Source: Paraplanobispora siamensis | GTDB lineage: Bacteria > Actinomycetota > Actinomycetes > Streptosporangiales > Streptosporangiaceae | NCBI RefSeq assembly: GCF_016863175.1 | Contig: NZ_BOOJ01000033.1 | Location: 62,001 to 126,000 of the forward strand | Direction: 5' to 3' | Length of the DNA: 64,000 nt | In this document: piece by piece, positions 1 to 7,843 of the stretch | Position numbering within the stretch: position 1 is the first letter of the stretch | Layout: every line of letters begins with the position of its first letter | Program-made: the position numbers and the translations under genes | The notes under the pieces: generated by a model | What the model was told of the DNA's origin: nothing | The model's database searches: none | Seen by the model: only the letters and a program-made list of their open reading frames with translations

Positions 1-47
1 GGTCCGGCGGCGACGACGGTCCCAGCCTGAACACCGACGGCGGCTGA
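1..47 (+). CDS. possible C-terminal tail of a gene cut by the window edge
   Basis: Reading from base 3, one frame gives a short Gly/Asp/Ser-rich tail ending in TGA at 45-47. Composition suits the disordered end of an actinobacterial protein, but 14 codons are too few to identify it. Bases 48-106 hold nothing I can assign. Confidence 0.3.
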   Translation, partial: SGGDDGPSLNTDGG

Positions 48-106
48 GGACGATCCGGGCCGGGGCCTCGACCGGGCCGTCGATGGCGGCCGGCGGCGCC
101 GGGGTC

Positions 107-916
107 TCAGGGCTTGCGGGCGAGCCCGGCGACGACCCAGGACTTCTGCGCCAGCCGGTCGGGCACCGGGGCCGGTGGCCGCCACTGGCGGACGTAGACG
201 AAGCCGGGCTCCACCAGCTCCAGCCCGTCGAAGAAGCGCAGCGCCTGGTCGCGGGTACGGGGGCCGCCACCGGGCTTGTCGAGGACCTTGCGGTAGATGT
301 CGGCGATCCGCTCGGCGATGTCCGGGCGGGTGTCGAAGACGGCGTGGGTCAGGCCGAGATAGCTGCCGGACGGCAGCCGCCCGCACAGCCGCGCCACGCT
401 CTCGAACGGCCCGTCCTCGTCGGGGATGTACTGCAGGGTGCCGAAGATCAGGACGGCGACGGGCCGGTCGAGGTCGATCAGCTTGCGCAGGCCGGGGTCG
501 TCTAGCAGTTCGTCGGGGTGGAGGATGTCCCCCTCCACCGCCGTCGTCCGGTCGTCGACGGCCAGGAAGGCCCGGGCGTGGTTGAGCGCGACGGGGTCGT
601 CGGCGACGTACGCCACGCGGCTCTCGGGAGCGAGCGACCGGGCGACCTCGTGGAGGTTGCGCTGGGTGGGCATCCACGAGCCCACGTGGACGAACTGCCC
701 GACGCCCTGCTCGACGAGATACCGCACGACGTTCTCCCGGAAGGCCTGGACGTGCCTGCCCATGGCCTTGGCCTCCGGCGCGAGTGCCAGGACCTTCTCC
801 GCGGCCGCCCGGTCGGCGGCGAAGTTGTCCTTGCCGCCCAGGAAGTAGTCGTTCATCCGGGCGACGTTGGGAGTGCCGGCCGACAGGCCCGCCGGCCGCT
901 GAGACGCCTCGCTCAT
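107..916 (-). CDS. SAM-dependent methyltransferase, DUF574 type
   Basis: This 269-residue protein matches the actinobacterial DUF574 (Methyltransf_19) family of Rossmann-fold SAM-dependent methyltransferases, which occur in many copies in Streptosporangiaceae and Streptomyces and whose substrates are largely unknown. The family signature NVARMNDYFLGGKDNF is near residues 17-32, and the cofactor region includes FVHVGSW and an acidic strand end (VAYVADDP). The ORF is open far upstream, but the ATG at 916 is preceded by GAGGAGGAG at good spacing, so the shorter start is preferred. It lies 65 bp downstream of the membrane XRE gene on the same strand and may be cotranscribed. Function beyond methyl transfer is not deducible. 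Confidence 0.85.
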   Translation of the reverse strand: MSEASQRPAGLSAGTPNVARMNDYFLGGKDNFAADRAAAEKVLALAPEAKAMGRHVQAFRENVVRYLVEQGVGQFVHVGSWMPTQRNLHEVARSLAPESRVAYVADDPVALNHARAFLAVDDRTTAVEGDILHPDELLDDPGLRKLIDLDRPVAVLIFGTLQYIPDEDGPFESVARLCGRLPSGSYLGLTHAVFDTRPDIAERIADIYRKVLDKPGGGPRTRDQALRFFDGLELVEPGFVYVRQWRPPAPVPDRLAQKSWVVAGLARKP

Positions 917-981
917 CCGTCTCCTCCTCGTTCCCGCGGGGGTTACGAGGACGGTAGCAGTGTTCATGTGGATATGCGGTC

Positions 982-1839
982 TCATCCGGGGCGGCCGGGA
1001 AGGCAGGGGCCGGAGGCGCCGAGGACCGCCGACCGCATCCAGTTGAACCCGGGCCTGTCCCTGGGAGTGCGCACGGCGACCCACCCCGGCGGATGCGGCC
1101 CCGCCAGAAGCTCGACGCGGTCCTGCCGGTACTTGAACTTGATCGCTACGGCGGTCGCGTCGGGTTCGGGGTAGACCGGGGCCGATTCCTCGATCACGTA
1201 GGCGCACCGGGCCTCGCCCGCGGCCGGGGTCGCGGGGGCGGCCGGATCCGCTTTCCCGGTGGGGAGGAGGGCGTACAGCGCTGCGGCCAGGAGGACGGCA
1301 CCGGCGACGGCCGCCTGCGGCATCCGCGACGGGAGCCGGGGACCCCCCTTCGCCTGCTCGCCGTTCGCCCCGTGGTCGTGTTCACCGCGCTCACCGTGGT
1401 CGTGTTCACCGCGCTCACCGTGGTCGTGTTCGCCGATCGCCTCGTGATCGTGCTCACCGCCCTCGCCGTGGCCGGGTGTGATGACAGCCGGAGGCGTCAC
1501 GTTCTGATCGGTCAGGGATGGCTGCGTGTCATGTAATGAATTGTCGTCTTTATAGGGCTTGTCGGATTTAGTGGCTAAAGCCTGATTTCGCACCCGCAGA
1601 TAAACGACATGCTTGCTTTCCGGCACCCCTGCGGCGCGCAGCATCTTGATGAGGGTCTCCTCCGGAGGAATCGCGCCTTTCAGGTAGGCGTTCAGTCTGG
1701 TCGTCGACACCCCGAGCGCTCTGGCCTGTTCCCGCTGCCCCCTCTTTCCCGTCCCCTCCGCCAGGGAGCGGATCAGATCAGCCGGTCGCCCGGTCCGATC
1801 CCTGCCGGTTCCCGCGGAGGTCTGTTCCGTGCCGCCCAT
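982..1839 (-). CDS. membrane-anchored XRE-like regulator with His-rich linker
   Basis: The 285-residue product has three parts. An N-terminal helix-turn-helix region (about 20-70, with REQARALGVSTTRLNAYLKG) resembles XRE-type DNA-binding domains. A linker (about 123-162) contains four GEHDH-type repeats giving eight or more histidines. A single membrane segment (about 178-196) precedes an extracytoplasmic domain with several aromatic and charged residues (FKYRQDRVELLAG, FNWMR). I infer that external or metal signals may be coupled to DNA binding. The start chosen (1839) is the ATG at the beginning of the HTH; a longer frame to 1965 exists but looks non-coding. It precedes the methyltransferase gene on the same strand. 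No family name is certain. Confidence 0.65.
   Translation of the reverse strand: MGGTEQTSAGTGRDRTGRPADLIRSLAEGTGKRGQREQARALGVSTTRLNAYLKGAIPPEETLIKMLRAAGVPESKHVVYLRVRNQALATKSDKPYKDDNSLHDTQPSLTDQNVTPPAVITPGHGEGGEHDHEAIGEHDHGERGEHDHGERGEHDHGANGEQAKGGPRLPSRMPQAAVAGAVLLAAALYALLPTGKADPAAPATPAAGEARCAYVIEESAPVYPEPDATAVAIKFKYRQDRVELLAGPHPPGWVAVRTPRDRPGFNWMRSAVLGASGPCLPGRPG
1371..1466 (-). repeat. four 24-bp in-frame tandem repeats
   Basis: Units begin at 1371, 1395, 1419 and 1443 on the plus strand (CGTGGTCGTGTTCACCGCGC in the best units). The 24-bp period encodes the 8-residue unit GEHDHGER of the XRE-like protein. The first two or three units are nearly identical and the last has diverged, which indicates recent slippage expansion. 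Confidence 0.85.
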
Positions 1840-2069
1840 CGTGTTCCGTTCGTGCTCGTAAAACCGGAGGTGATCACGCTTTTCGGATGCCGCCGCCGTT
1901 CCGTGCACCGTTGAGGCTGGCGGAACGGCAGTGCCGTGAGGAATCCTGCCTGGCGTAAGCGGCAAATGACACCTAAGCGGTCAAGAAAGAGCCCCGCAAC
2001 CCCAGGTTGAGTGCGATTCTTGCTCCTCTTGGTTTGAGTGTCACTGTATGTCCTAAAGAAAGGAGTATT

Positions 2070-2615
2070 ATGCTGCATTACCGGTTTGAAGGCTGGTATC
2101 AGGAATCCTACTCAGGTGACGGATTCGAGGTGATCCTCGGCCTTCTCAAGGTCTTCGGGTTCTGGGCCTTCGTCTTCGGATTGATCGCCTTCCTGGCGTG
2201 GGCGGTCAGGCGCCTCAGGCAATCTCGGCCGTCGATCCACCCGGAGCCGCCCGACCCGAGCTGGTACAGCCGGCCGTCGCCGGGACAGATCTGGTGGGCG
2301 GCCGTGCCGTTCGCCGACGGATCGGGATCCAAGGTCCGTCCCTGCCTCGTGGTCCGCACACACGCGCACGGCGTCGAGGTCCTGAAGATAACGAGCCAGG
2401 ACAAGTCCCATCGATACGACTGCATGCAGATCCCGACCGCGCGGTGGGACAGACGTGCGCGCAAGGACAGCTGGCTGGACCTGTCGCGCACGCATTTCTT
2501 GAGCGACGACGCCTTCAACAGGCTCGCGGCCCGGGACTGCGACGGGGGCACCTGGTCCGAGGTGACCCGCCGTCACGGCACGGGGTGGGTCTACCTGCCC
2601 GAGAGGGTGCGGTGA
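2070..2615 (+). CDS. membrane-anchored PemK/MazF-like protein
   Basis: The 181-residue protein starts at an ATG behind AAAGGAG. Residues about 14-45 form a hydrophobic segment (GLLKVFGFWAFVFGLIAFLA) followed by a basic stretch. The C-terminal part (from about 75) has the PemK/MazF layout: PGQIWWAAVPFADG near the start, KVRPCLVVRTHAHGVEVLKITSQ in the middle strands and a DLSRTHFL stretch. MazF family members are mRNA interferases of toxin-antitoxin modules. No antitoxin gene is visible next to it, and an N-terminal membrane anchor is unusual, so it may be a conserved orphan with a different role. Confidence 0.7.
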   Translation: MLHYRFEGWYQESYSGDGFEVILGLLKVFGFWAFVFGLIAFLAWAVRRLRQSRPSIHPEPPDPSWYSRPSPGQIWWAAVPFADGSGSKVRPCLVVRTHAHGVEVLKITSQDKSHRYDCMQIPTARWDRRARKDSWLDLSRTHFLSDDAFNRLAARDCDGGTWSEVTRRHGTGWVYLPERVR

Positions 2616-2686
2616 GCGGGGAAGGAGATCCGGTGACCGGTGCCGGGAGGGCGCGCACGCCGATCGGCGAGGGACCGGCGTGACGC

Positions 2687-3304
2687 TCAGGTGCCGGTAC
2701 GGGGCCAGGCGGCCAGGGCCAGTTCGGCCGTCTCGGTGAGCTCCGCCGCGGTGGCGCCGTCGCGGGCCCGCTGGGACATGCCCTGGATGACCGCGGCGAA
2801 GTAGGCGGCCAGGGCCCGGGGGTCGGCCGTGGCGGGGAGCTCGCCTTCGCGCCGCGCGGTCTCCAGGCGTGCCTCGAAGGCGGCCAGGTTCGTGTTGCGC
2901 AGGTCGCGCAGGAACGCCGCGACCTCGGCGTCCTGGACGGTGACGTTGGTGGCGGCGCTGATGGTCAGGCAGCCGGGCGGGTGGCCGGGGCCGGGATAGA
3001 AGGCCGCCGCCTCGCGCAGGATGCGGCGGAACGCCCCGCGGGCGGTGGGCTCCTCCCGCAGGGCGGCACCGGCGAACGCGCCGGCCGGGGAGCGGCCGTA
3101 GGCGTGGACCACCTCTTCGAACAGGGACTTCTTGTCCCCGAACGCCGCGTACAGGCTGCCGGGCTTGATACCCATGACCCGGGTCAGCTCGCCGACGGAG
3201 GTGGCCTCGTAGCCGTGTTCCCAGAACAGCCGGGTGGCGGCCTCCAGGGCCGTCGCGCGGTCGAATGCCGGCGGGCGCCCCCGCCTCGCCCCTGTCCCAC
3301 TCAT
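2687..3304 (-). CDS. TetR-family transcriptional regulator
   Basis: The 205-residue product has a TetR helix-turn-helix at about residues 10-56 (GRPPAFDRATALEAATRLFW, TSVGELTRVMGIKPGSLYAAFGDK) and an all-helical ligand domain with PGCLTISAA, as in TetR repressors with the TetR_C_16 or YcdC-like C-terminus. ATG at 3304 is chosen as the first codon before the HTH; an upstream frame to 3331 has poor support. It is divergent from the SDR gene with an 86-bp gap holding two operator-like sequences, so it very probably represses that gene and itself. The ligand is unknown. Confidence 0.85.
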   Translation of the reverse strand: MSGTGARRGRPPAFDRATALEAATRLFWEHGYEATSVGELTRVMGIKPGSLYAAFGDKKSLFEEVVHAYGRSPAGAFAGAALREEPTARGAFRRILREAAAFYPGPGHPPGCLTISAATNVTVQDAEVAAFLRDLRNTNLAAFEARLETARREGELPATADPRALAAYFAAVIQGMSQRARDGATAAELTETAELALAAWPRTGT

Positions 3305-3317
3305 GCCCCTAATTCTA

Positions 3318-3368
3318 GAGCGATCCCTCAAAAAAGTGTGTTACGTTCCTTCTTGAGCAATCACTCAA
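3318..3368. promoter_or_regulatory. probable TetR operators between tetR and SDR gene
   Basis: GAGCGATCCCTCAA (from 3318) and GAGCAATCACTCAA (3355-3368) form a direct repeat. The second copy extends to the inverted repeat TTGAG-N6-CTCAA at 3353-3368. Their position between divergent start codons fits a TetR site. Confidence 0.6.
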
Positions 3369-3390
3369 TAAATAGGGATGGGAGGCCGTC

Positions 3391-4164
3391 ATGGCAGCAG
3401 GAGCACTGCAGGGCAAGGTCGCGCTGGTGACCGGCGGCAGCCGGGGGATCGGCCGGGCCGTCGCGCAGCGGCTCGCCCGGGACGGCGCCGCCGTCGCCGT
3501 CGCCTACGCCCGTGACGAGGCGGCGGCGGACGAGACCGTCGAACGCATCCGCAAGGACGGCGGCCGGGCGTTCGCGTTGCGCGCGGAGCTGGGTCGGCAC
3601 GGGGACGCGGCCCGGCTGTGGGCCGCCTTCGACGCCGCGGCCGGGGAGCACGCGCCCGACGGGAGGCTCGACATCATCGTCAACAACGCCGGGATAGGCC
3701 GCAGCGCGCCGCTGGCCTCGCTGACGGAGGACGGCTTCGACGAGGTGTTCGCGGTGAACGTGCGCGCGCCGTTCTTCATCGTGCAGCAGGGGCTGGCCCG
3801 CCTGCGCGACGGGGGCCGGATCGTCAACGTCTCCAGCGGCGCGGCCCGCCTGGCCATGCCGGAGATCATCGCCTACGGCGCGACCAAGGGGGCGCTGGAC
3901 ACCTTCACCCTCAACCTCGCCAAGGAACTGGGCCCCCGGGGCATCACGGTGAACTCGGTGGCCCCCGGGATCATCGACACGGACGTCAACGCCGGCTGGC
4001 TGCGCGGCGACCCGCAGGCCTGGGCGCACGCGGCGTCCCTGGCCGCCCTCGGCCGGGTCGGGCAGCCGGAGGACGTGGCCGACGTGGTGGCCTTCCTCGT
4101 CTCCGACGACGCGCGCTGGGTGACCGGCCGGGTCGTCGACGCCACGGGCGGCTCCGGGCTGTGA
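3391..4164 (+). CDS. short-chain dehydrogenase/reductase
   Basis: This is a classical SDR of 257 residues, the usual length. The NAD(P)-binding motif TGGSRGIG is at 14-21, NNAG at 98-101, the catalytic Ser near 148, and Tyr162/Lys166 in the YxxxK motif (AYGATKG). A Ser then Arg after the glycine motif and a basic environment suggest NADPH preference, as in FabG-like 3-oxoacyl reductases. It begins behind GGGATGGGAGG and is probably controlled by the divergent TetR gene. Substrate is unknown; induction by an electrophile or antibiotic-like ligand is possible. Confidence 0.9.
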   Translation: MAAGALQGKVALVTGGSRGIGRAVAQRLARDGAAVAVAYARDEAAADETVERIRKDGGRAFALRAELGRHGDAARLWAAFDAAAGEHAPDGRLDIIVNNAGIGRSAPLASLTEDGFDEVFAVNVRAPFFIVQQGLARLRDGGRIVNVSSGAARLAMPEIIAYGATKGALDTFTLNLAKELGPRGITVNSVAPGIIDTDVNAGWLRGDPQAWAHAASLAALGRVGQPEDVADVVAFLVSDDARWVTGRVVDATGGSGL

Positions 4165-4207
4165 GCCCCTCCCCGGGGTGAGGGCGCCGTACGGCGCCGC
4201 GTCCCGG

Positions 4208-5032
4208 TCAGCGGCGGTGCGGCGGGTGATGGGCGCCGGCCTGGTGGCGCAGCCAGGCGTGCCAGGCCGCGACGCCGTCGCCGCGCGTCGCCGAGACCGG
4301 GATCACCGGGACCGCGGGGTTCACCCGGTGCAGATGGTCCCGGAACAGTTCGTCGGGGAAGTCCACGTACGGCAGCAGGTCGACCTTGTTGAGCACCACG
4401 GCGTCGGCGGTGCGGAACATGTGCGGGTACTTCAGCGGCTTGTCCGGGCCCTCGGTGACCGACATGATCACGACCCGGCGCGACTCGCCCAGGTCGAACA
4501 GCGCGGGGCACACCAGGTTCCCCACGTTCTCGACGAACACCACCGAGCCCGGGGCCGGATCGAGCTCCCGCAGCGCGCCGGCGAGCATGGCGGCGTCGAG
4601 GTGGCAGCCGGCCCCGGTGTTCACCTGCACCGCCCGGCAGCCGGTCGCCCGGATCCGCTCGGCGTCGAAGGCGGTCTCCTGGTCGCCCTCCACCACCGAG
4701 ACCCCGCGCCCGCCGCCCATGTCGCGGATCGTCCGCTCCAGCAGGGTGGTCTTGCCCGACCCCGGGGAGCTCATCAGGTTGACCGCGAGGACGCCCCGCC
4801 CGGCCAGCCACGCCCGGTTGAGCTCGGCGAGGTCGTCGTTGCGGGCCAGGATCCGCTGCTCGACGGTGACGGTCCGGCCGCGACCGGGTCCGTGGTCGTG
4901 CCCGGCCGCGCGTCCGGATTCGTGCCCGGCCCCGATCCCGTGGCCGCCTCCGGGTCCGGCCCCGATCCCGTGGTCGTGTCCGGCCCCGCGTCCGGGGTCG
5001 CCGTACTCCGCGCAGCCGCAGGTGCCGCACAT
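4208..5032 (-). CDS. hypB: hydrogenase nickel incorporation GTPase HypB
   Basis: HypB is the GTPase that, with HypA, delivers nickel to the hydrogenase large subunit. The 274-residue product begins with the high-affinity metal motif MCGTCGC, then a His/Gly-rich stretch (about 18-48, GHDHG twice) that can store nickel. The P-loop SPGSGKTT is at 89-96, the dimer-interface metal site GAGCH at 141-144, a further Cys at 174 (NLVCPALF), and NKVD at 214-217. The GTGGAGGTGGAGA ribosome site precedes ATG 5032. It is the last gene of the ten-gene maturation operon. Its first 259 nt also lie inside the hypA reading frame. Confidence 0.93.
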   Translation of the reverse strand: MCGTCGCAEYGDPGRGAGHDHGIGAGPGGGHGIGAGHESGRAAGHDHGPGRGRTVTVEQRILARNDDLAELNRAWLAGRGVLAVNLMSSPGSGKTTLLERTIRDMGGGRGVSVVEGDQETAFDAERIRATGCRAVQVNTGAGCHLDAAMLAGALRELDPAPGSVVFVENVGNLVCPALFDLGESRRVVIMSVTEGPDKPLKYPHMFRTADAVVLNKVDLLPYVDFPDELFRDHLHRVNPAVPVIPVSATRGDGVAAWHAWLRHQAGAHHPPHRR

Positions 5033-5367
5033 GCGCTCTCCACCTCCACCGAAGCGATCAGCATCTGCCGCCCGGACAGCACGGCCACGTCGGCCCCGTC
5101 GCACGCCGGGCACAGGACGAGCGGGTCGCCGGTCTCGAACGCCGTGCCGCACCCGCGGCACCGGCAGCGGCCGGGCGGTTCCCCGACCTCCAGCACGGCC
5201 CCCTCCAGCGCGGTCCCCTCGGTGACCAGGTCGAAGCAGAAGGCGATGGACTCCACCACCACCCCCGACAGCCGGCCGATCTCCAGGCGCACGAGGGTCA
5301 CCCTCGCGCCGCCGGTCCGCTCGGCGACGGCCTCGACGACCGCCTGGGCGAGGGACAGCTCGTGCAT
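4774..5367 (-). CDS. hypA: nickel metallochaperone HypA with long C-terminal extension
   Basis: HypA binds nickel through MHE at the N-terminus and zinc through two CxxC motifs. Here these are MHEL at 1-4, C70/C73 and C86/C89. A normal HypA of about 113 residues would end near VEVE at 107-110, but no stop codon occurs there. The frame continues for about 87 more Ala/Thr/Pro-rich residues to 4774, overlapping hypB by 259 nt in another frame. The tail is low in complexity and may simply be tolerated read-through. A sequencing indel near 5035 that would otherwise create a stop or a HypA-HypB fusion cannot be excluded. The start ATG overlaps the hypE stop (ATGA). Confidence 0.85.
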   Translation of the reverse strand: MHELSLAQAVVEAVAERTGGARVTLVRLEIGRLSGVVVESIAFCFDLVTEGTALEGAVLEVGEPPGRCRCRGCGTAFETGDPLVLCPACDGADVAVLSGRQMLIASVEVESACAAPAAARSTATPDAGPDTTTGSGPDPEAATGSGPGTNPDARPGTTTDPVAAGPSPSSSGSWPATTTSPSSTGRGWPGGASSRST

Positions 5368-6437
5368 CAGCAGATCCTCGGCAGCGGGTCGCCCACCAGC
5401 AGGTCGCAGATCCGGGTCCCGCCGAACACGGTGTTCAGCAGCACCAGGCCCGGCGGGTCGTCCTTGACCCGGCCGATCAGCGCGGCCCGCCCGCCGAGGG
5501 GGTGGCCGCGCATGGCGGCGAGCGCGGCGTCCGCCTCGGCGCCGTCCACGAAGACCACCATCCGCCCCTCGCACGCCACGTACAGCGGGTCGATGCCCAG
5601 CAGCTCCGAGGCCCCGCGCACCTCTGGCTCCACCGGCACCGCCTGCTCGTCGACGACCACCGCGACACCGGCCGCCCTGGCCACCTCGTTGAGCACCGTG
5701 GCCACCCCGCCCCGGGTGGCGTCACGCATCGCGCGCACCCCCGGCGCGGCGGCCAGCAGCGCGGCCGTCAGGCCGTGCAGCGGCGCGGTGTCGGAGACCA
5801 GGTCGGCCTCGATGTCGAGCTCGCCGCGGGCCAGCATGATCGTGATGCCGTGGGCGCCGACCGGGCCGGAGACCAGGACCGCGTCGCCGGGCCGCACGGT
5901 CGCGGCGCCCAGCCGGCCGGGGTGGTCGACCACCCCCACCCCGGCGGTGTTGACGTAACAGCCGTCGCCCTTGCCGCGCTGCACCACCTTGGTGTCCCCG
6001 GTGACCACCGCGACCCCGGCCGCCTGCGCCGCAGCGCGCATCGAGTCCACGATCCGGGTCAGGTCGGCGATCGGGAAGCCCTCCTCCAGGATGAAGCCGG
6101 CCGTCAGGTACAGCGGCCTGGCCCCGGAGACCGCCAGGTCGTTCACCGTGCCGTTGACCGCCAGGTCGCCGATGTCCCCGCCGGGGAAGAACAGCGGCGA
6201 GACCACGAACGAGTCGGTGGTCAGCGCCAGCCGCGCGCCGTCCACCGACAGCGCGGCGGCGTCCTCCAGCGGCTCCAGCAGCGGGTTGCGGAACGCCTCC
6301 AGGAAGATCGCCTCGACCAGCGTCTGGGTGGCCTTCCCGCCCGAGCCGTGGGCGAGGGTGACGCGCTCCTCGCGTACCTTCGGACGCCGCCGCCTGGCCC
6401 GCTCGATCCGGTCCAGGACCTGCTCCTCCGGGTTCAC
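5367..6437 (-). CDS. hypE: carbamoyl dehydratase HypE
   Basis: HypE converts the carbamoyl group received from HypF into a thiocyanate on its own C-terminal cysteine and passes cyanide to iron on HypC/HypD. The 356-residue protein has the PurM-like core (LAHGSGGKATQTLV, DSFVVSPLFFPGGDIGDLA, TGDTKVV, ATRGGVATVLNE) and ends exactly in PRIC with the acceptor cysteine as the last residue. Start is GTG 6437, overlapping the hypD stop as GTGA; the stop overlaps the hypA ATG. All key elements for an active enzyme are present. Confidence 0.95.
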   Translation of the reverse strand: MNPEEQVLDRIERARRRRPKVREERVTLAHGSGGKATQTLVEAIFLEAFRNPLLEPLEDAAALSVDGARLALTTDSFVVSPLFFPGGDIGDLAVNGTVNDLAVSGARPLYLTAGFILEEGFPIADLTRIVDSMRAAAQAAGVAVVTGDTKVVQRGKGDGCYVNTAGVGVVDHPGRLGAATVRPGDAVLVSGPVGAHGITIMLARGELDIEADLVSDTAPLHGLTAALLAAAPGVRAMRDATRGGVATVLNEVARAAGVAVVVDEQAVPVEPEVRGASELLGIDPLYVACEGRMVVFVDGAEADAALAAMRGHPLGGRAALIGRVKDDPPGLVLLNTVFGGTRICDLLVGDPLPRIC

Positions 6438-7561
6438 GTGACGCTCGCCTCCCGGACCCTGGTGCGGGTGAACCTGCCGAAGTTGTAGTAGGCGGCGCAG
6501 GCGCCCTCCGGCGAGACCATGCAGGTGCCGATCGGCGTCTCCGGCGTGCAGGCCGTACCGAACACCTTGCACTCCCACGGTTTCAGCACGCCCTTGAGCA
6601 CCTCGCCGCACTGGCACGCCTTGGGGTCGGCCACCCGCACCCCGGGCGTCTCGAACAGCAGTTCGGCGTCGAAGGCGGCGTACCGCTGCCGCATCCGCAG
6701 CGCGGAGTGGGAGATGAACCCCAGCCCCCGCCACTCGAAGTACGGCCGCAGCTCCATCACCTCGCCGATCACGCGCAGCGCGGTCGGGTTGCCGTCCCAG
6801 GGGACCACGCGCGAGTACTGGTTCTCCACCTCGGCGCGGCCCTCGCGCAGCTGCAGCAGCAGCATGTAGATCGACTGCAGGATGTCCAGCGGCTCGAACC
6901 CGGCCACCACGAGCGGCTTGCCGTAGTCGCGGGCGATGAACTCGTACGGCCGGCAGCCGATGACCGTGGAGACGTGCCCGGGGCCGATGAACCCGTCCAG
7001 CCGCAGGTCGGGGGAGTCCAGGATGGCCTTGATCGCCGGAATGATCATGATGTGGTTGCAGAAGACGGAGAAGTTCTCCAGCCCCTCCTTGGCCGCCCGC
7101 AGCACGGTCATCGCGGTCGACGGCGCGGTCGTCTCGAACCCGATGGCCATGAACACCACCTGCCGCTCCGGGTTCTGCCGGGCGATCTTCAGGGAGTCCA
7201 GCGGCGAGTAGACCATCCGGATGCTGGTGCCCTCGGCGTTGGAGTCGAAGAAGTTCCCGCCGCTGCCCGGCACCCGCATCATGTCGCCGAAGGAGGTCAT
7301 CAGCACCTCCGGACGCCGGGCGATGTGGATCGCGTCGTCGATGCGCCCCATCGGGATGACGCACACCGGGCATCCCGGGCCGTGGACCAGCGTGACGTTC
7401 TCGGGTAGGTAGTCCTCCAGCCCGTGCTTGTAGATCGTGTGGGTGTGCCCGCCGCACACCTCCATGAACTTGTACTCCCGTCCGGGCTCGCACAGAGCGG
7501 CGATCTTGGCCGACAGCGCCCTGGCCGTCTCGGCGTTCCGGAACTCGTCAACGAACCGCAT
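6434..7561 (-). CDS. hypD: hydrogenase Fe(CN)2CO assembly scaffold HypD
   Basis: HypD is the iron-sulfur protein which, with HypC, assembles the Fe(CN)2CO group. The 375-residue length is typical. Conserved cysteine motifs are present: FMEVCGGHTHT, GPGCPVCVIP, and the C-terminal cluster region with CQCGEVLKG, ECKVFGTAC and GTCMVSPEGACAAYY, which supplies the [4Fe-4S] ligands. It sits between hypC (9 bp gap) and hypE (GTGA overlap). Confidence 0.96.
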   Translation of the reverse strand: MRFVDEFRNAETARALSAKIAALCEPGREYKFMEVCGGHTHTIYKHGLEDYLPENVTLVHGPGCPVCVIPMGRIDDAIHIARRPEVLMTSFGDMMRVPGSGGNFFDSNAEGTSIRMVYSPLDSLKIARQNPERQVVFMAIGFETTAPSTAMTVLRAAKEGLENFSVFCNHIMIIPAIKAILDSPDLRLDGFIGPGHVSTVIGCRPYEFIARDYGKPLVVAGFEPLDILQSIYMLLLQLREGRAEVENQYSRVVPWDGNPTALRVIGEVMELRPYFEWRGLGFISHSALRMRQRYAAFDAELLFETPGVRVADPKACQCGEVLKGVLKPWECKVFGTACTPETPIGTCMVSPEGACAAYYNFGRFTRTRVREASVT

Positions 7562-7570
7562 ACCGGTCTC

Positions 7571-7843
7571 CTAGATGATCCGGGACTCGCGCAGCGCCGC
7601 GATCTCGTCCTCGTAGGCCTTGCCGATGCTCTCCAGGAACTCCGTCGCGGCCCTGGCCTCCGCCTCGTCGATCTTGGAGAGCGCGAAGCCGACATGGATG
7701 AGCACCCAGTCGCCCGGCTCCACCCGCTCCCCGGCCAGCAGACCGATGTTGATGGCGCGCTTGACCCCGCTCACGTCGACCCGGGCCAGATCGGGCCGGT
7801 CGGACAGGATCTCGATCACCTCTCCCGGGATTCCCAGGCACAT
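7571..7843 (-). CDS. hypC: hydrogenase assembly chaperone HypC
   Basis: The canonical HypC start MCLGIPGEV places the essential Cys at position 2 and the conserved His at 50 (VLIHVGFAL). The 90-residue length is normal. HypC carries the Fe ligand unit with HypD and chaperones the large subunit precursor. The start overlaps the endopeptidase gene by 28 nt. A second, divergent HypC-like gene lies at 10442-10663 in the same operon. Confidence 0.95.
   Translation of the reverse strand: MCLGIPGEVIEILSDRPDLARVDVSGVKRAINIGLLAGERVEPGDWVLIHVGFALSKIDEAEARAATEFLESIGKAYEDEIAALRESRII

Noticed and set aside
1371-1466. Possible minisatellite or CRISPR
   Set aside because: The 24-bp period is in frame and encodes the His-rich linker of a real protein.
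2612-2683. 23-codon GTG ORF overlapping the PemK-like stop
   Set aside because: Gly/Arg/Pro composition is that of random GC-rich sequence and it has no recognisable feature.
4208-5467. Plus-strand ORF of 429 codons opposite hypB/hypA
   Set aside because: Antisense shadow of confidently assigned genes; Arg/Pro/Val-rich and without motifs.
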